Counted from the first letter of the stretch, positions 1 to 8,327 are shown. The stretch: DNA of 34,405 nucleotides from an uncultured Acetatifactor sp. (GCA_910584865.1 CAJUCE010000044.1:1-34405); one strand, 5' to 3'. Notes: a model not told the origin generated them from the letters alone. Numbers and translations are program-made.

Positions 1-415
1 TACGATATTCTCCATCTCATACAGCTCTGCAAACGCATCTGCCACCTTTTGACAGTATATTGAAAGGCCCGGCGTTCTCGATGAGGGTGAGGACTTGTGA
101 CTGTTCCAGGGTGGGCCTGACAAGAGGCTTTCGGTAGAGGGAGGCGAAGAGTTCCATGTCTTCGGACATGATCCATCCCAGATTTCCTCCGGCAAAACGA
201 CCCTTTACAAGCTTTCGTTCCAGCTGGCGGTTCCGGTTGAATTCTATATCGTCGAAGGCTGCGCGGAAGGAGAGGACAGGAGGATTCCCGAAGCCGTGCC
301 AGTATACATTCTGCCCCGGCTGGGTATCCCGGTACAGGCTTATGTATTCGGATTCATCCGCTTTTGTGAGGAGGTGCTGCCGCTCCATGCGCAGTGACAG
401 AATTTTTCTGTTCAT
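1..415 (-). pseudogene. AlkZ-like (winged-helix) protein, N-terminal part, frameshifted and cut by the window edge
   Basis: The reading frame starts at 415 (ATG, with an AAGGAA ribosome site about 8 nt upstream) and runs 132 codons to a TGA at 17-19. The first ~115 residues look like the N-terminus of the AlkZ-related winged-helix DNA-binding family (Arg/His-rich start, a LERKLVKGRFAGG stretch, then ENAGP). The last ~14 residues (SKGGRCVCRAV) are not protein-like. In another frame over about 1-60 the same strand reads QKVADAFAELYEMENIV, which is protein-like and stays open to the edge. I infer a frameshift or small deletion near 45-62. A real decayed gene and a sequencing error cannot be told apart here. 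The family call is moderate, from recall of the N-terminal pattern only. It lies 71 bp downstream of the DUF3795 gene and may share its transcript. Confidence 0.5.
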
Positions 416-486
416 TTGATTTTTCCTTCCGTTTTTCCGGTTTTTAGATTATTCCGACTTTTTTCATTTCGTCGCGTCGTATGTAT

Positions 487-786
487 TCAGACATTTGTCG
501 CAGGGGGCTCAGTTCCCATTTCCTCCCGACGCCAGATTTTACATTGCTCTATCCGGGCACCGTGGGGTGTATCGCCTTGCTCGGGATCGCAGGAATAGTC
601 GTTCAGCAGCTTGCAGGAGATATCCGGGCATTGGCCGCAGTGGAGAAAGCCTTTCTCCTGGCAGCAGGTGGCCACAGGGCATTCCCCATGGAAGGGATGG
701 CCGTTTGTCTCAATACAGCCTCCGCAGTTGCAGGGTTCCCTGTAGTCGCATTCGGTACAGTGCAGTCCGCATCTTGAGTCAATCAT
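487..786 (-). CDS. DUF3795-type cysteine-rich small protein
   Basis: A 99-residue protein with twelve cysteines packed in CxxC-like pairs in its first ~85 residues (CGLHCTECDY, CNCGGC, CPVATCCQEKG, CGQCPDISC). This arrangement is typical of the DUF3795 family of presumed zinc- or Fe-S-binding proteins. Start ATG at 786 is preceded by GGAGG at 795-799 (reading on the minus strand), a strong site. There is no signal peptide or membrane segment, so it should be cytoplasmic. The biochemical role of the family is unknown and I assign none. It is transcribed away from the WYL regulator 3' end, has its own promoter at about 876-904, and is followed by the broken AlkZ-like gene. Confidence 0.8.
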   Translation of the reverse strand: MIDSRCGLHCTECDYREPCNCGGCIETNGHPFHGECPVATCCQEKGFLHCGQCPDISCKLLNDYSCDPEQGDTPHGARIEQCKIWRREEMGTEPPATNV

Positions 787-875
787 TTTTAAGTACCTCC
801 GTTTTTCCTCAAATTATGTTTTCGCTCTGTCGTAGAGCGGACTTTGGTATTGGGTGAAAAGGATTCGGCTTTTCA

Positions 876-919
876 TCTATATTTTATCATTCCGAACATG
901 TCAACAGTATGTCATGTTC
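876..919 (-). promoter_or_regulatory. Promoter with dyad for the DUF3795 gene
   Basis: On the minus strand there is a perfect -35 TTGACA (899-904), a 17-bp spacer and a TATAGA -10 (876-881). The -35 is overlapped by an inverted repeat, GAACATG (894-900) and CATGTTC (913-919), separated by 12 bp, so a repressor or activator site is plausible. A second possible -10 (TATAAT) lies further upstream. Boxes are read directly; function is inferred. Confidence 0.55.
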
Positions 920-987
920 AGTATTATAAAAAGCATAAATGCACTGCAATAGATGAATGCAAAAGCGGACTTACCGTGACAATCGAA

Positions 988-1887
988 TCAAGAGTATAAA
1001 GCCCGTGCGGCATCCAGAGCCTCTTTCATCAGGTCCACCATCTCCCCAGGCTCCAGGACTTTCACCCGGATGCCGAAGCCCAGGAACCATTCCAGAGCCT
1101 GCTCTTTGGTAGTGAAGCCCCATTCCGTATACAGTCTGCCGTCTTCCTGTCTGGTAAAGCAGTCCGGTCCATATTCCTCCACAAGACGGTATTTTACGCA
1201 GGGGTCATAGACGGCGGCAACGATATAGTCATCCGTCATATGGGAGCCGAAGCGTGTTTTCTCCTCCGGAATCTCTCTGGGGGAGAAGTGTTCCTGCGTA
1301 ATCTGCAGATTCCACAGGCGGCGCAGCTTATACATACGGAAATCTTGCCGCTGTCTGCAGAAGCCGAAGACGTACCAGTCAGACCATTTGAATACGGCCA
1401 GGCAGGGTTCGATGAGCTTGTCGGCCTCCCCTTTTTCATAATAGTAGCGGAAAGCGATGCAGCTGGAGGTCTCGATGGCGGATTTGATCAGCTCCAATTT
1501 GGATGCCAGGTCGTCCTTATAGTGGGATGCCAGATCGATAAGCATGTGGCCGGATACCTGCACGGCGGGACTTTTTCCGATTTTTCTGGCCAGATTTTCT
1601 CCTGAGGCAGAGTGAGAGACGCTGTCTATGGATTTTAATCCCGTGAAAATGGCTTCCAGTTCCTGTTTCGTAAATACGGTAGTATCCAGGGAGAAGCCGT
1701 CCATGATGGAAATGCCGCCCCCTGCCCCCTGGGTGGTGACCAGGGGGATGCCGGCTTTGCAGATGTCCTCGATATCCCGGTTGATGGTGCGGCGGGATAC
1801 CTGGAATTTTTCGGCCAGGTAGGGGGCGGTGACGTTTTTTTTCTGCTGCAGGGTCGTGATAATGCCGATCAGGCGGTATATTTTCAT
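988..1887 (-). CDS. YafY-type transcriptional regulator (HTH_11 + WYL)
   Basis: A 299-residue DNA-binding regulator. Residues ~5-57 form a DeoR/HTH_11-type winged helix (LAEKFQVSRRTINRDIEDI is the recognition-helix region). Residues ~140-215 match a WYL ligand-sensing domain (AFRYYYEKGEADKLIEPCLAVFKWSDWYVFGFC), and the C-terminus resembles the WCX extension. Length is normal for the family. Start ATG 1887 follows AAAGGA. It lies 81 bp downstream of the ABC exporter on the same strand with no clear terminator between, so the two are probably co-transcribed and the regulator may respond to the exporter's substrate. The ligand is not predictable. Confidence 0.85.
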   Translation of the reverse strand: MKIYRLIGIITTLQQKKNVTAPYLAEKFQVSRRTINRDIEDICKAGIPLVTTQGAGGGISIMDGFSLDTTVFTKQELEAIFTGLKSIDSVSHSASGENLARKIGKSPAVQVSGHMLIDLASHYKDDLASKLELIKSAIETSSCIAFRYYYEKGEADKLIEPCLAVFKWSDWYVFGFCRQRQDFRMYKLRRLWNLQITQEHFSPREIPEEKTRFGSHMTDDYIVAAVYDPCVKYRLVEEYGPDCFTRQEDGRLYTEWGFTTKEQALEWFLGFGIRVKVLEPGEMVDLMKEALDAARALYS

Positions 1888-1968
1888 ATTTTACAATCCT
1901 TTCGATTCCGCTCAAGGTACAAACAAGACTGCGCACTCTGGCCTGCATACCCGTCAAAGTGATTTTCC

Positions 1969-3702
1969 TTATTCGAACAGATCGTTCTCTCGGAATTGAA
2001 GGGAGTAGAGTTGCTTATAGGTGCCGTCCGCAGCCATCAGTTCTTCATGGGTGCCTCTTTCCGTAATGCGTCCGTTTATGACTACGGCAATTTCGTTTGC
2101 ATTGCGGATGGTGGAGAGACGATGTGCTACTACCAAAGTAGTACGTCCCTTGCACAGCTCGTCCAGGGCCTGCTGAATGAGTACTTCGGTGGTGTTGTCC
2201 AGGGCGCTGGTGGCTTCGTCCAGGATTAAAATAGCGGGATTTTTCAGGAAAACCCGGGCGATACTCAGGCGCTGTTTCTGTCCGCCGGAGAGCTTCACGC
2301 CCCTCTCGCCGATTTCCGTGTCGTAACCATTGGGGAGGGTCATCACATAATCGTGGATATTTGCTCGTCTTGCTGCCTCATATACTTCCTCCTGTGTGGC
2401 ATCGGGCCGGCCGTAGAGGATATTTTCCCGGATGGTGCCCACAAAGAGGAACACGTCCTGCTGGACGATGCCGATGTTTCGGCGGACGGATTCCATGGTC
2501 AACCCCCGGATGTCTTTGCCGTCGATGAGGATGGAGCCGTCGCCTTCCTGGATTTTGTAGAAATTGGGCAGCAAATGGCACAGAGTGGTCTTGCCGCCGC
2601 CGGAGGGTCCTACCAGCGCCAGCTTACGCCCCTTTTCAAGGCGCAGATTGATATCGTGAAGGACTTCCTTGGTAGGGGCGTAGGCATAGGTGACATTTTT
2701 AAATTCGATGACCCCCTGGACATCCGTAAGTTCTTTTGCGTCAGGCGCGTCCATTTCAGGCGTTTCGTCCATAATCTCCACAAATCGTTTGAAGCCGCTG
2801 ACACCGTTCTGGAACTGCTCCATGAAGCCGATCAGGGTGTTTACCGGATTGATGAACAGGTTCACGGAGACGATGAAGGTGGAATAATCGCCGAAGGATA
2901 TTCTGCCTGCATATAGAAACAGTCCGCCTGCAATCAGGATAAATACATTAAAGATATCTGTCACGAAAGCAGTGGAAGAGTGGAACTGAGCCATGGCCCG
3001 GTAAGCCCTGCGGGAGGCATCCACGAACTGCTTGTCGCCTTCCTTGAATTTCTCCACCTCGCGGGCGCTGTTGGTATAGGCCTTGGTGACACGGATGCCC
3101 GTGACGCTGCTTTCCACCGCGGCATTGATGGTGGCATTGCTCTTGCGGCGGTCGTCGAAGGCACGGCTCATGGCCCGTCTGAAGTACAGGGTAACCACCA
3201 CCAGAATGGGCACACAGGCGAAGATGATCAGAGTCAGGATCGGATCGATTAAAAACAGATAAGTGAAGGACAGGAGGATCATCACCGAGCTGATCAGGAG
3301 GTTTTCCGGGCCGTGGTGGGCCAGCTCACACACCTCGAACAGGTCGCTGGTGATACGGGTCATGATGCGGCCGGTCTCGTGGTTGTCGTAGAAGCTGAAG
3401 GGCTGCTTTTCCAGGTGGGCGAACAGATCCTGACGCATCTGGGACTGCATCTGCACGCCGATCAGGTGGCCGTAGTACTGGACGAAAAAACGCAGCAGCA
3501 TGCGCACTATGTACAGGGCCAGCACGATCAGACCGGCAACGACGATTGTGGAATACATTTTCTCCGGGATATAGATGTTGAGCATCTTGTTGGTCACGAT
3601 GGGGTATACCATGCCGATGACCGAGATAAGTAGAGATGCCAGCATGTCCAGAGCCAGCATCTTTTTGTGGGGCTTATAATAGTAGATAAAACGTTTAAAC
3701 AT
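1969..3702 (-). CDS. ABC exporter, fused membrane and ATPase domains (MsbA/LmrA type)
   Basis: A 577-residue half-transporter. An N-terminal type IV exporter membrane domain (six predicted helices, residues ~15-310) is followed by a nucleotide-binding domain with Walker A GPSGGGKTT (~365-373), Q-loop, signature LSGGQ (~471-475), Walker B ILILDEATSALD (~491-502) and the switch histidine in VVAHRLST. It should work as a homodimer exporting a lipid, drug or peptide; the substrate is unknown. I start at the ATG at 3702 (MFKRFIYYY), which has GGAAAGGA about 11 nt upstream; the in-frame ATG at 3741 has no ribosome site and abuts a palindrome. Followed by the WYL regulator. The usual second exporter subunit or MarR gene seen beside such genes is absent here. 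Confidence 0.88.
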   Translation of the reverse strand: MFKRFIYYYKPHKKMLALDMLASLLISVIGMVYPIVTNKMLNIYIPEKMYSTIVVAGLIVLALYIVRMLLRFFVQYYGHLIGVQMQSQMRQDLFAHLEKQPFSFYDNHETGRIMTRITSDLFEVCELAHHGPENLLISSVMILLSFTYLFLIDPILTLIIFACVPILVVVTLYFRRAMSRAFDDRRKSNATINAAVESSVTGIRVTKAYTNSAREVEKFKEGDKQFVDASRRAYRAMAQFHSSTAFVTDIFNVFILIAGGLFLYAGRISFGDYSTFIVSVNLFINPVNTLIGFMEQFQNGVSGFKRFVEIMDETPEMDAPDAKELTDVQGVIEFKNVTYAYAPTKEVLHDINLRLEKGRKLALVGPSGGGKTTLCHLLPNFYKIQEGDGSILIDGKDIRGLTMESVRRNIGIVQQDVFLFVGTIRENILYGRPDATQEEVYEAARRANIHDYVMTLPNGYDTEIGERGVKLSGGQKQRLSIARVFLKNPAILILDEATSALDNTTEVLIQQALDELCKGRTTLVVAHRLSTIRNANEIAVVINGRITERGTHEELMAADGTYKQLYSLQFRENDLFE

Positions 3703-3743
3703 GGAATTACGTATCCTTTCCGCTTTTTCCCGAGGCATCAAAA

Positions 3744-3805
3744 GTTGACTCAGAGTTTTTCTGAGTCAACATTATACCAGATTGTATGAAATTAGCAAAT
3801 GCTAA
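3744..3805 (-). promoter_or_regulatory. ABC-exporter promoter overlapped by two palindromes
   Basis: Minus-strand promoter: -35 TTGCTA, 16-bp spacer, -10 TATAAT (3773-3778). Just downstream of the -10 is a perfect 10-bp inverted repeat, GTTGACTCAG (3744-3753) and CTGAGTCAAC (3761-3770), loop 7. A second palindrome, TTAGCA-AA-TGCTAA (3792-3805), covers the -35. The arrangement suits repression by a dimeric regulator such as a MarR-type protein. Alternative: the 3744-3770 stem followed by TTTT on the minus strand could act as a terminator for the isomerase gene upstream. Confidence 0.6.
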
Positions 3806-3810
3806 ATGAT

Positions 3811-5553
3811 CTAATTCCTCACACAGGCAATGATTGCCTTGACAGGTTCGCCGTCTATAGCCTGTATAGAATAAGCGCCTGCTGCTTCCGGAATGATACA
3901 GGTCTCTGCGTAGTGCAGCTCAAAAGGTTCATATTGGCCCTCCGCGCTGATCAACATGGCTCTTTGGCCGTCCACCAGGTTCATCACATGGACGCTGCCG
4001 TTGCGGCGGATGGGCATTATGTCTGCGGTGCTGACCCGGAAGGTATCCAGAAATTCCCGTTCATGGAGTCCTGTGCGTTCTACACTGCCGCTTTCGTCTT
4101 TGTGGATGAGCGTGACCTGATTTACGATATTTTGCTCCACCCACTCCGTATTGCGTTCCCACTGAATATTGGCTATGCCGTGCCTGAGATGGATGGGTCT
4201 GGGATGTCCGTCCAGATCCAGACGTCCCCAATCCCACATTTTAAAAGTAAAGATATAGGGGGTTGCGCTGATTTCCAGAACCATGGTATCGGCGCCGGAG
4301 CAGTGCACCGTTCCGGCGGGGATGAGCACATGATCGTGCTTTTTTACAGGAATCCGGTTGACGAATTCTTCCGCGGGAAAAGGAGCAAGCCCTGCCTGAG
4401 CGTCTTCCAGAGCCTGTTCCATGGCTTTCGGATCCGTGCCCGTTTTGATACCCAGATAGACGCAAGCGCCGTCGCCCTGTGTGTCCAGCAGATAATAGCT
4501 TTCGTCCTGGGTGTAATGCATGTTGAAATGCTGCTGTATGTACTCTGTCAGCGGATGGACCTGCAGAGACAGGTTCTGGCCGTTCATTGTGTCCAGCATA
4601 TCGAAACGTATCGGGAATTCCGCTCCGAAACGTCCGTGTACCCGTTCTCCTAAAAGGGGCCTGGGGCAGAAATGAACCAGATTCAAAGCCGGGGTCTGAA
4701 TCAGTTTACCGCCGAAATCCAGAAGAAGACTGTTTTCCTCGGGCACACCGTCGAAGCTCCAGGCATAGTTGGAGCCGTTTTCAGGCAGATCAAAGTGCGT
4801 CTTCATCCAATCGCCGCCCCATACGCCCGGATCGAAGTAGGGAACCATGCGGAAGGGCTGCATCGATACCTGTTTCAGGGCTGTCCTGTAGGCTTCTCCG
4901 GTAACCATGGAAAAAGAGTGCTCTGTAGTCATATCCAGGTAAAAGTCTATCTTCGGAAGGAGTCTGTCTTTGATACGGTCAGCCCATCGCCATTCGGCAA
5001 AATAGCCCCGTTTGTACTTTTTGCTTTTGGGAAGGTCGGTTTTGGCCGTGCGCCAGTTGGAAAGACCATTTCTGTAGCGCAGCTGTATTTCCCAGCGGGT
5101 GATATCCGCCATAATCAAAATATCCCCTTCACATACCAGGGAAGCTCCTACGCCATAGACCAGCAGGATACCGGATTTCACGGCATCAATCCTGTGCCGG
5201 GCGGCAGCAAGGCTTTTTTCCGGAAAAAAATCTTCCAGGCGCCTGGTTGTCATAATGCCGAAGACAGGATCGTCATCGGTGAGATCACGTTCTATTTGGG
5301 CGTCGATTTCTTCCGGAGACAGGGCCAGATCGTCACTATGGATACAGTCCGTCAGATTCAGCCTGGAGAACAGTTCCGCTAATTCTGACTGCGCAGTACC
5401 CGGATAACATTCGGCGACAATGACGGTTTTGGTCCTGCAGCGGCACAATTGAGAAAGCCGTTGAAGAATTACATCCCGATCATCGGCCGCGGAAGTTTCG
5501 TATCCTCTGATTTTTACAGCGGGAAACCGGCGAAATGAGTGTTTTGAATTCAT
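3811..5553 (-). CDS. manA: Class I mannose-6-phosphate isomerase with extra N-terminal kinase-like domain
   Basis: A 580-residue protein. The C-terminal ~365 residues are a type I phosphomannose isomerase cupin (fructose-6-P / mannose-6-P interconversion, Zn-dependent). The expected metal ligands are visible: Q331 and H333 in LSLQVHP, E351 in QDESYY, H417 in PAGTVHCSGADTMVLEI. The N-terminal ~205 residues resemble a uridine/nucleoside-kinase fold with a degenerate P-loop (VIVAECYPGTAQSEL lacks the GxxGxGKS pattern), so it is probably not a working kinase. I start at ATG 5553 because GGAGG sits 7 nt upstream (5561-5565); the open frame reaches 5652 but has no ribosome site there. It feeds mannose released by the GH38 enzyme into glycolysis. 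A 17-bp inverted repeat precedes it. Confidence 0.85.
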   Translation of the reverse strand: MNSKHSFRRFPAVKIRGYETSAADDRDVILQRLSQLCRCRTKTVIVAECYPGTAQSELAELFSRLNLTDCIHSDDLALSPEEIDAQIERDLTDDDPVFGIMTTRRLEDFFPEKSLAAARHRIDAVKSGILLVYGVGASLVCEGDILIMADITRWEIQLRYRNGLSNWRTAKTDLPKSKKYKRGYFAEWRWADRIKDRLLPKIDFYLDMTTEHSFSMVTGEAYRTALKQVSMQPFRMVPYFDPGVWGGDWMKTHFDLPENGSNYAWSFDGVPEENSLLLDFGGKLIQTPALNLVHFCPRPLLGERVHGRFGAEFPIRFDMLDTMNGQNLSLQVHPLTEYIQQHFNMHYTQDESYYLLDTQGDGACVYLGIKTGTDPKAMEQALEDAQAGLAPFPAEEFVNRIPVKKHDHVLIPAGTVHCSGADTMVLEISATPYIFTFKMWDWGRLDLDGHPRPIHLRHGIANIQWERNTEWVEQNIVNQVTLIHKDESGSVERTGLHEREFLDTFRVSTADIMPIRRNGSVHVMNLVDGQRAMLISAEGQYEPFELHYAETCIIPEAAGAYSIQAIDGEPVKAIIACVRN

Positions 5554-5580
5554 AAAGATACCTCCTGGAAAATTATACAA

Positions 5581-5624
5581 TCCGTGTATTACAATGCATT
5601 TGGAACCGCATTGTAATACACGGA
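5581..5624. promoter_or_regulatory. 17-bp perfect inverted repeat upstream of manA
   Basis: Arms 5581-5597 and 5608-5624 are perfect complements (TCCGTGTATTACAATGC type) around a 10-nt loop. Each arm holds a small palindrome, TGTATTACA (5585-5593) and TGTAATACA (5612-5620), which is the island operator TGTATTTACA minus one base. A TATAAT (minus, 5572-5577) lies just downstream. It could be a double operator or an mRNA hairpin; no T-run follows on either strand, which argues against a terminator. Confidence 0.5.
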
Positions 5625-5761
5625 GTATGTAGAGTTGTTCCCACCCTGGCACGGACCTGATTACAGCTTTCTAAAAGTCTTGCCTGAATTTCTGCCCGTA
5701 AGAGCCTTGGCTATTGGAGGAATGCCAGGGCATTTATTCGGCGGATGCCGTGGGATTTCAT

Positions 5762-7330
5762 TTACTGAAACGCTTCTGCCATTGCGGCCTCACCGTCCTG
5801 GGTAAAGCTTTGGCCGCTGGATCTTGCATCCGTTCCGGCGCCGATAACAGAGAGTGCATTCCGGTATACGCGGACATAACTGTTGAGTGTATGGCCCCAG
5901 TCGACGACAACTCTGGAATGCATCCAGTCGTACAGGTCGGCATCTTCCTTGGTGCTGAAATAGCGGAGGGTTCCTGCTTCATAGCCCAGATTTTCATATG
6001 TCTGTCCGTTTTGCTCCGCCGCAAATGCAGCCTGTCTGGCGGCAGCGCCTGCCGGATCCATCATATCGCACCAGTCGAGACCGATTTTCAGCAGGACATC
6101 GTCGGGAATGTTTTTGGCGCTTTCCGCTCTGTAGTCCGCCTGGGGGGCAACCATGTTTGTCCACATAATCTGGGCCGTATGATAATTGTCGCTCAGAGTT
6201 GTATAGTCCCCTTCACAGGTTACATTGCTGCCCCAGGGCCAGGGAACGATTCCCCATTGTCCGATACTTTCCTCCAGACTGTTCATCCACCAATGCTCTG
6301 CCATGCCGATGACGAATCCGTTAGCCTGACTGGGACCGCTCATGCTTCCGGCGCTCTGATCCGCGGATATGCTGCCGTCTTCATTCTGCTGTACGTCCTT
6401 GATGGGAGCGGCCAGGCCCAGTGTAATGAGCTGCCTGTAGAATTCCAGAGATTCTATGTAAGCATCGTCTGTCAGATGTATGCCGCCGTCGGAATCGATA
6501 GAGACAGTGCCGTTGGCAGCGGGAGCCATGCTGACCCAGTGATTCGTGTTCACTGCGATAGGATACTCGCCTTCGGGGAGCTTGGCTTTCATTTCACTAA
6601 GATATTCGATACAGTCGTCATAGCTCCATTCGCCGGCCAGAAATTTATCGGTGGGGGTGACATCCATACCGATGGAATTGAGATATTCGCGGCTATATAC
6701 CAGCGCATAGCAGTTACCCATGTTCTCGCAGGAGAAGCCGTAGGTGCGGCCGTTCCAGGTAGCGGGTTCCAGATAAATGGAGCCGATTCCCAGACTTTCT
6801 TTGGTATCGGTATTATCTACCAGATAATTTCTCAAAGCGAGCGTAATGTCGCCGCCGGCAGAAAAGAGATCGGCATAGCATTCGCCGCCGGTGATGGAAG
6901 CCTGGATCAGCTCGGAGGTGTTGTAGCCGTCATCCCCTTCCAGTTTGACGTACTGAATATCTATATTGTATTTTTCTTCCAGCTGGGGAAGAAGCTCCTG
7001 AGCTATGAGATAATCAGGTGTACCTTCATTTTCTTCGCTCAGGCCCGCCCAGTATGCGCCGCTGACTCTGATCGTTGCGCCGCCGAAGTCATACTTTTCC
7101 TCTCCTTCTGCCGCAGCATCGCCGTCCTCGGCGGAAGATGCATCGGAAGCCGATATTTCGGATGTCTCTTCCGGGCTTTCATCGGAGACGGGGGGGTTGG
7201 AGGATTGTCCGCCTTCGGAGCTTCCGCCTTCGGAAGTGCTGTTGCTGTCGTTGCCGCATCCGGCAAGGGAGCTGATCATGGCGGCGGAGATGAGCAGGGA
7301 ACAGGCTTTCACTACTAAATTCTTCTTCAT
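5762..7330 (-). CDS. ABC-type sugar-binding lipoprotein
   Basis: A 522-residue extracellular solute-binding protein (family 1-like). It has a lipoprotein signal peptide: MKKN, hydrophobic core, lipobox LAGC with the lipidated Cys at 25. This is followed by a low-complexity Ser/Glu/Asp linker (~26-80) and then a binding domain (GGATIRVSG..., W-rich middle with EHWWMNS, WGIVPWPWGSN). It would capture an oligosaccharide at the cell surface. No ABC sugar permease or matching ATPase is present in the window, which is unusual since such genes are normally adjacent. Transcribed divergently from the GntR regulator with operator sites between them. Substrate is inferred from context (fucose/mannose-containing glycans). 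Start ATG 7330 has GAGG about 8-10 nt upstream. Confidence 0.85.
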   Translation of the reverse strand: MKKNLVVKACSLLISAAMISSLAGCGNDSNSTSEGGSSEGGQSSNPPVSDESPEETSEISASDASSAEDGDAAAEGEEKYDFGGATIRVSGAYWAGLSEENEGTPDYLIAQELLPQLEEKYNIDIQYVKLEGDDGYNTSELIQASITGGECYADLFSAGGDITLALRNYLVDNTDTKESLGIGSIYLEPATWNGRTYGFSCENMGNCYALVYSREYLNSIGMDVTPTDKFLAGEWSYDDCIEYLSEMKAKLPEGEYPIAVNTNHWVSMAPAANGTVSIDSDGGIHLTDDAYIESLEFYRQLITLGLAAPIKDVQQNEDGSISADQSAGSMSGPSQANGFVIGMAEHWWMNSLEESIGQWGIVPWPWGSNVTCEGDYTTLSDNYHTAQIMWTNMVAPQADYRAESAKNIPDDVLLKIGLDWCDMMDPAGAAARQAAFAAEQNGQTYENLGYEAGTLRYFSTKEDADLYDWMHSRVVVDWGHTLNSYVRVYRNALSVIGAGTDARSSGQSFTQDGEAAMAEAFQ

Positions 7331-7416
7331 GTGTTGTCCTCTATCTTTCTATTAATTATTGTGAATATAACTGATCAAGATATTTTCGCGTGTCCGGACT
7401 GTCAGCAGTTCATTGC

Positions 7417-7452
7417 TGTATTTACATTACACCATATTTCTAAATATGTCAA
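7417..7452 (-). promoter_or_regulatory. Operator site TGTATTTACA and candidate promoter of the binding-protein gene
   Basis: TGTATTTACA (7417-7426) is a 10-bp palindrome (TGTA-TT-TACA). On the minus strand a perfect -35 TTGACA (7447-7452) is followed after 15 bp by TGTAAT (7426-7431), putting the operator at the transcription start. An alternative promoter, CTGACA (7400-7405), 17 bp, TATCTT, lies downstream of the site. Boxes seen directly; which promoter is used is not known. Confidence 0.5.
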
Positions 7453-7476
7453 TACATAATATGAAAAAATAGAAAC

Positions 7477-7508
7477 GTATTTACAGAAATAATGATCGGG
7501 AAGATAAA
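7477..7508 (+). promoter_or_regulatory. Operator/promoter of the gntR gene
   Basis: GTATTTAC (7477-7484) contains TTTACA (7480-7485), which fits as a -35 box with GATAAA 17 bp downstream (7503-7508). This is the same geometry as the ROK and GH38 promoters, although the -10 is weaker. It suggests autoregulation of the GntR gene. Confidence 0.45.
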
Positions 7509-7552
7509 AACCAGGAGAAATATCTAAAAAATTATGATACAATGTGAAGGGA

Positions 7553-7581
7553 TTATAGGGTTCGTAAAACGGTTCCTATAA
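7553..7581 (+). promoter_or_regulatory. 29-bp imperfect dyad in the gntR leader
   Basis: TTATAGG (7553-7559) and CCTATAA (7575-7581) are perfect complements, with inner CGT/ACG (7563-7565 / 7569-7571) about an AAA centre and GTT on both sides as the only asymmetry. It lies between a TACAAT box and the gntR start. A second operator or a leader hairpin are both possible. Confidence 0.35.
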
Positions 7582-7604
7582 CAGGATCATGACAGGGAGG
7601 AAAA

Positions 7605-8327
7605 ATGATGCAGGCACGATATATTCAGATAGCGGAGCAGCTTCGGGGACAGATTGCCGACGGGCAGTATCCCCTGGGCGGCAGGATTCCGACAGAAAAT
7701 GAATTGGCGGATAGTTTGGGAGTCAGCCGCCCCACGGTGAGACAGGCTTTGGATTTGCTGGCCAGGGAGGGGCGTCTGGTGCGTGTGAAAGGCAGCGGTA
7801 CCTTTGTGGCCCAGCCAAAGCTTGTGCATGAATCCACCAGTTTCGTTACAGGTTACCGGGAGGAGAGCCGGAAGAAAAAACGTATTCTGCGGACAAGGGT
7901 GGTGTGCATTCAGACAGAAAAGGCCGGCGAGCGGATAGGGGATGCCTTGAAGATCGGCGCCGGTGATTTGGTTACGCGTCTGGTGAGAATACGGCATCTG
8001 GAGAATCTATATTCCAATGCGCCGGTGGTGTATACAACGCTGTATGTGCCGTTGAAGCTTTTTCCGGAGATGCCGGACCTGGATTTTACGGATACTTCTT
8101 TTTATGAAGCGTTGGACAGCAGAGGACTTTCCGTGGTACATGCCTCCCGGAAACTGGAGGTAGCCATGCCTCCGGCAGAGGTGGCCGCAGGTCTGGGCAT
8201 CACGTCTTTTGAACCGGCTGCTTTTATTGTCTCCCAGGGATATACCCGGGCCGGCCAGATCATTGAATATACGGAGAGCTACTATCCTGCCAGCCGGAGC
8301 AGTTTCCGGATAGAAATCAATAGATGA
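7605..8327 (+). CDS. GntR-family (HutC subfamily) transcriptional regulator
   Basis: A 240-residue regulator. Residues ~5-72 are the GntR winged helix (YIQIAEQLRGQI, then PTENELADSLGVSRPTVRQALD and GSGTFVA). Residues ~95-235 are a UTRA effector domain (VVYTTLYVPLKLFP, IEYTESYYPASR). HutC-type regulators bind as dimers and respond to small molecules, often sugar phosphates. GGAGG lies 4 nt before the ATG at 7605 and 7 nt before a second in-frame ATG at 7608; either may be used. Its position between the divergent binding-protein gene and the kinase/glycosidase genes, and the six GTATTTAC sites around these promoters, make it the likely local regulator. The effector is not predictable from sequence. 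Confidence 0.9.
   Translation: MMQARYIQIAEQLRGQIADGQYPLGGRIPTENELADSLGVSRPTVRQALDLLAREGRLVRVKGSGTFVAQPKLVHESTSFVTGYREESRKKKRILRTRVVCIQTEKAGERIGDALKIGAGDLVTRLVRIRHLENLYSNAPVVYTTLYVPLKLFPEMPDLDFTDTSFYEALDSRGLSVVHASRKLEVAMPPAEVAAGLGITSFEPAAFIVSQGYTRAGQIIEYTESYYPASRSSFRIEINR

Noticed and set aside
5714..7318. Long plus-strand open frame opposite the sugar-binding lipoprotein
   Set aside because: It mirrors the lipoprotein gene; its product is Cys/His-rich without domains, and it has no ribosome site. Antisense shadow of a GC-rich gene.
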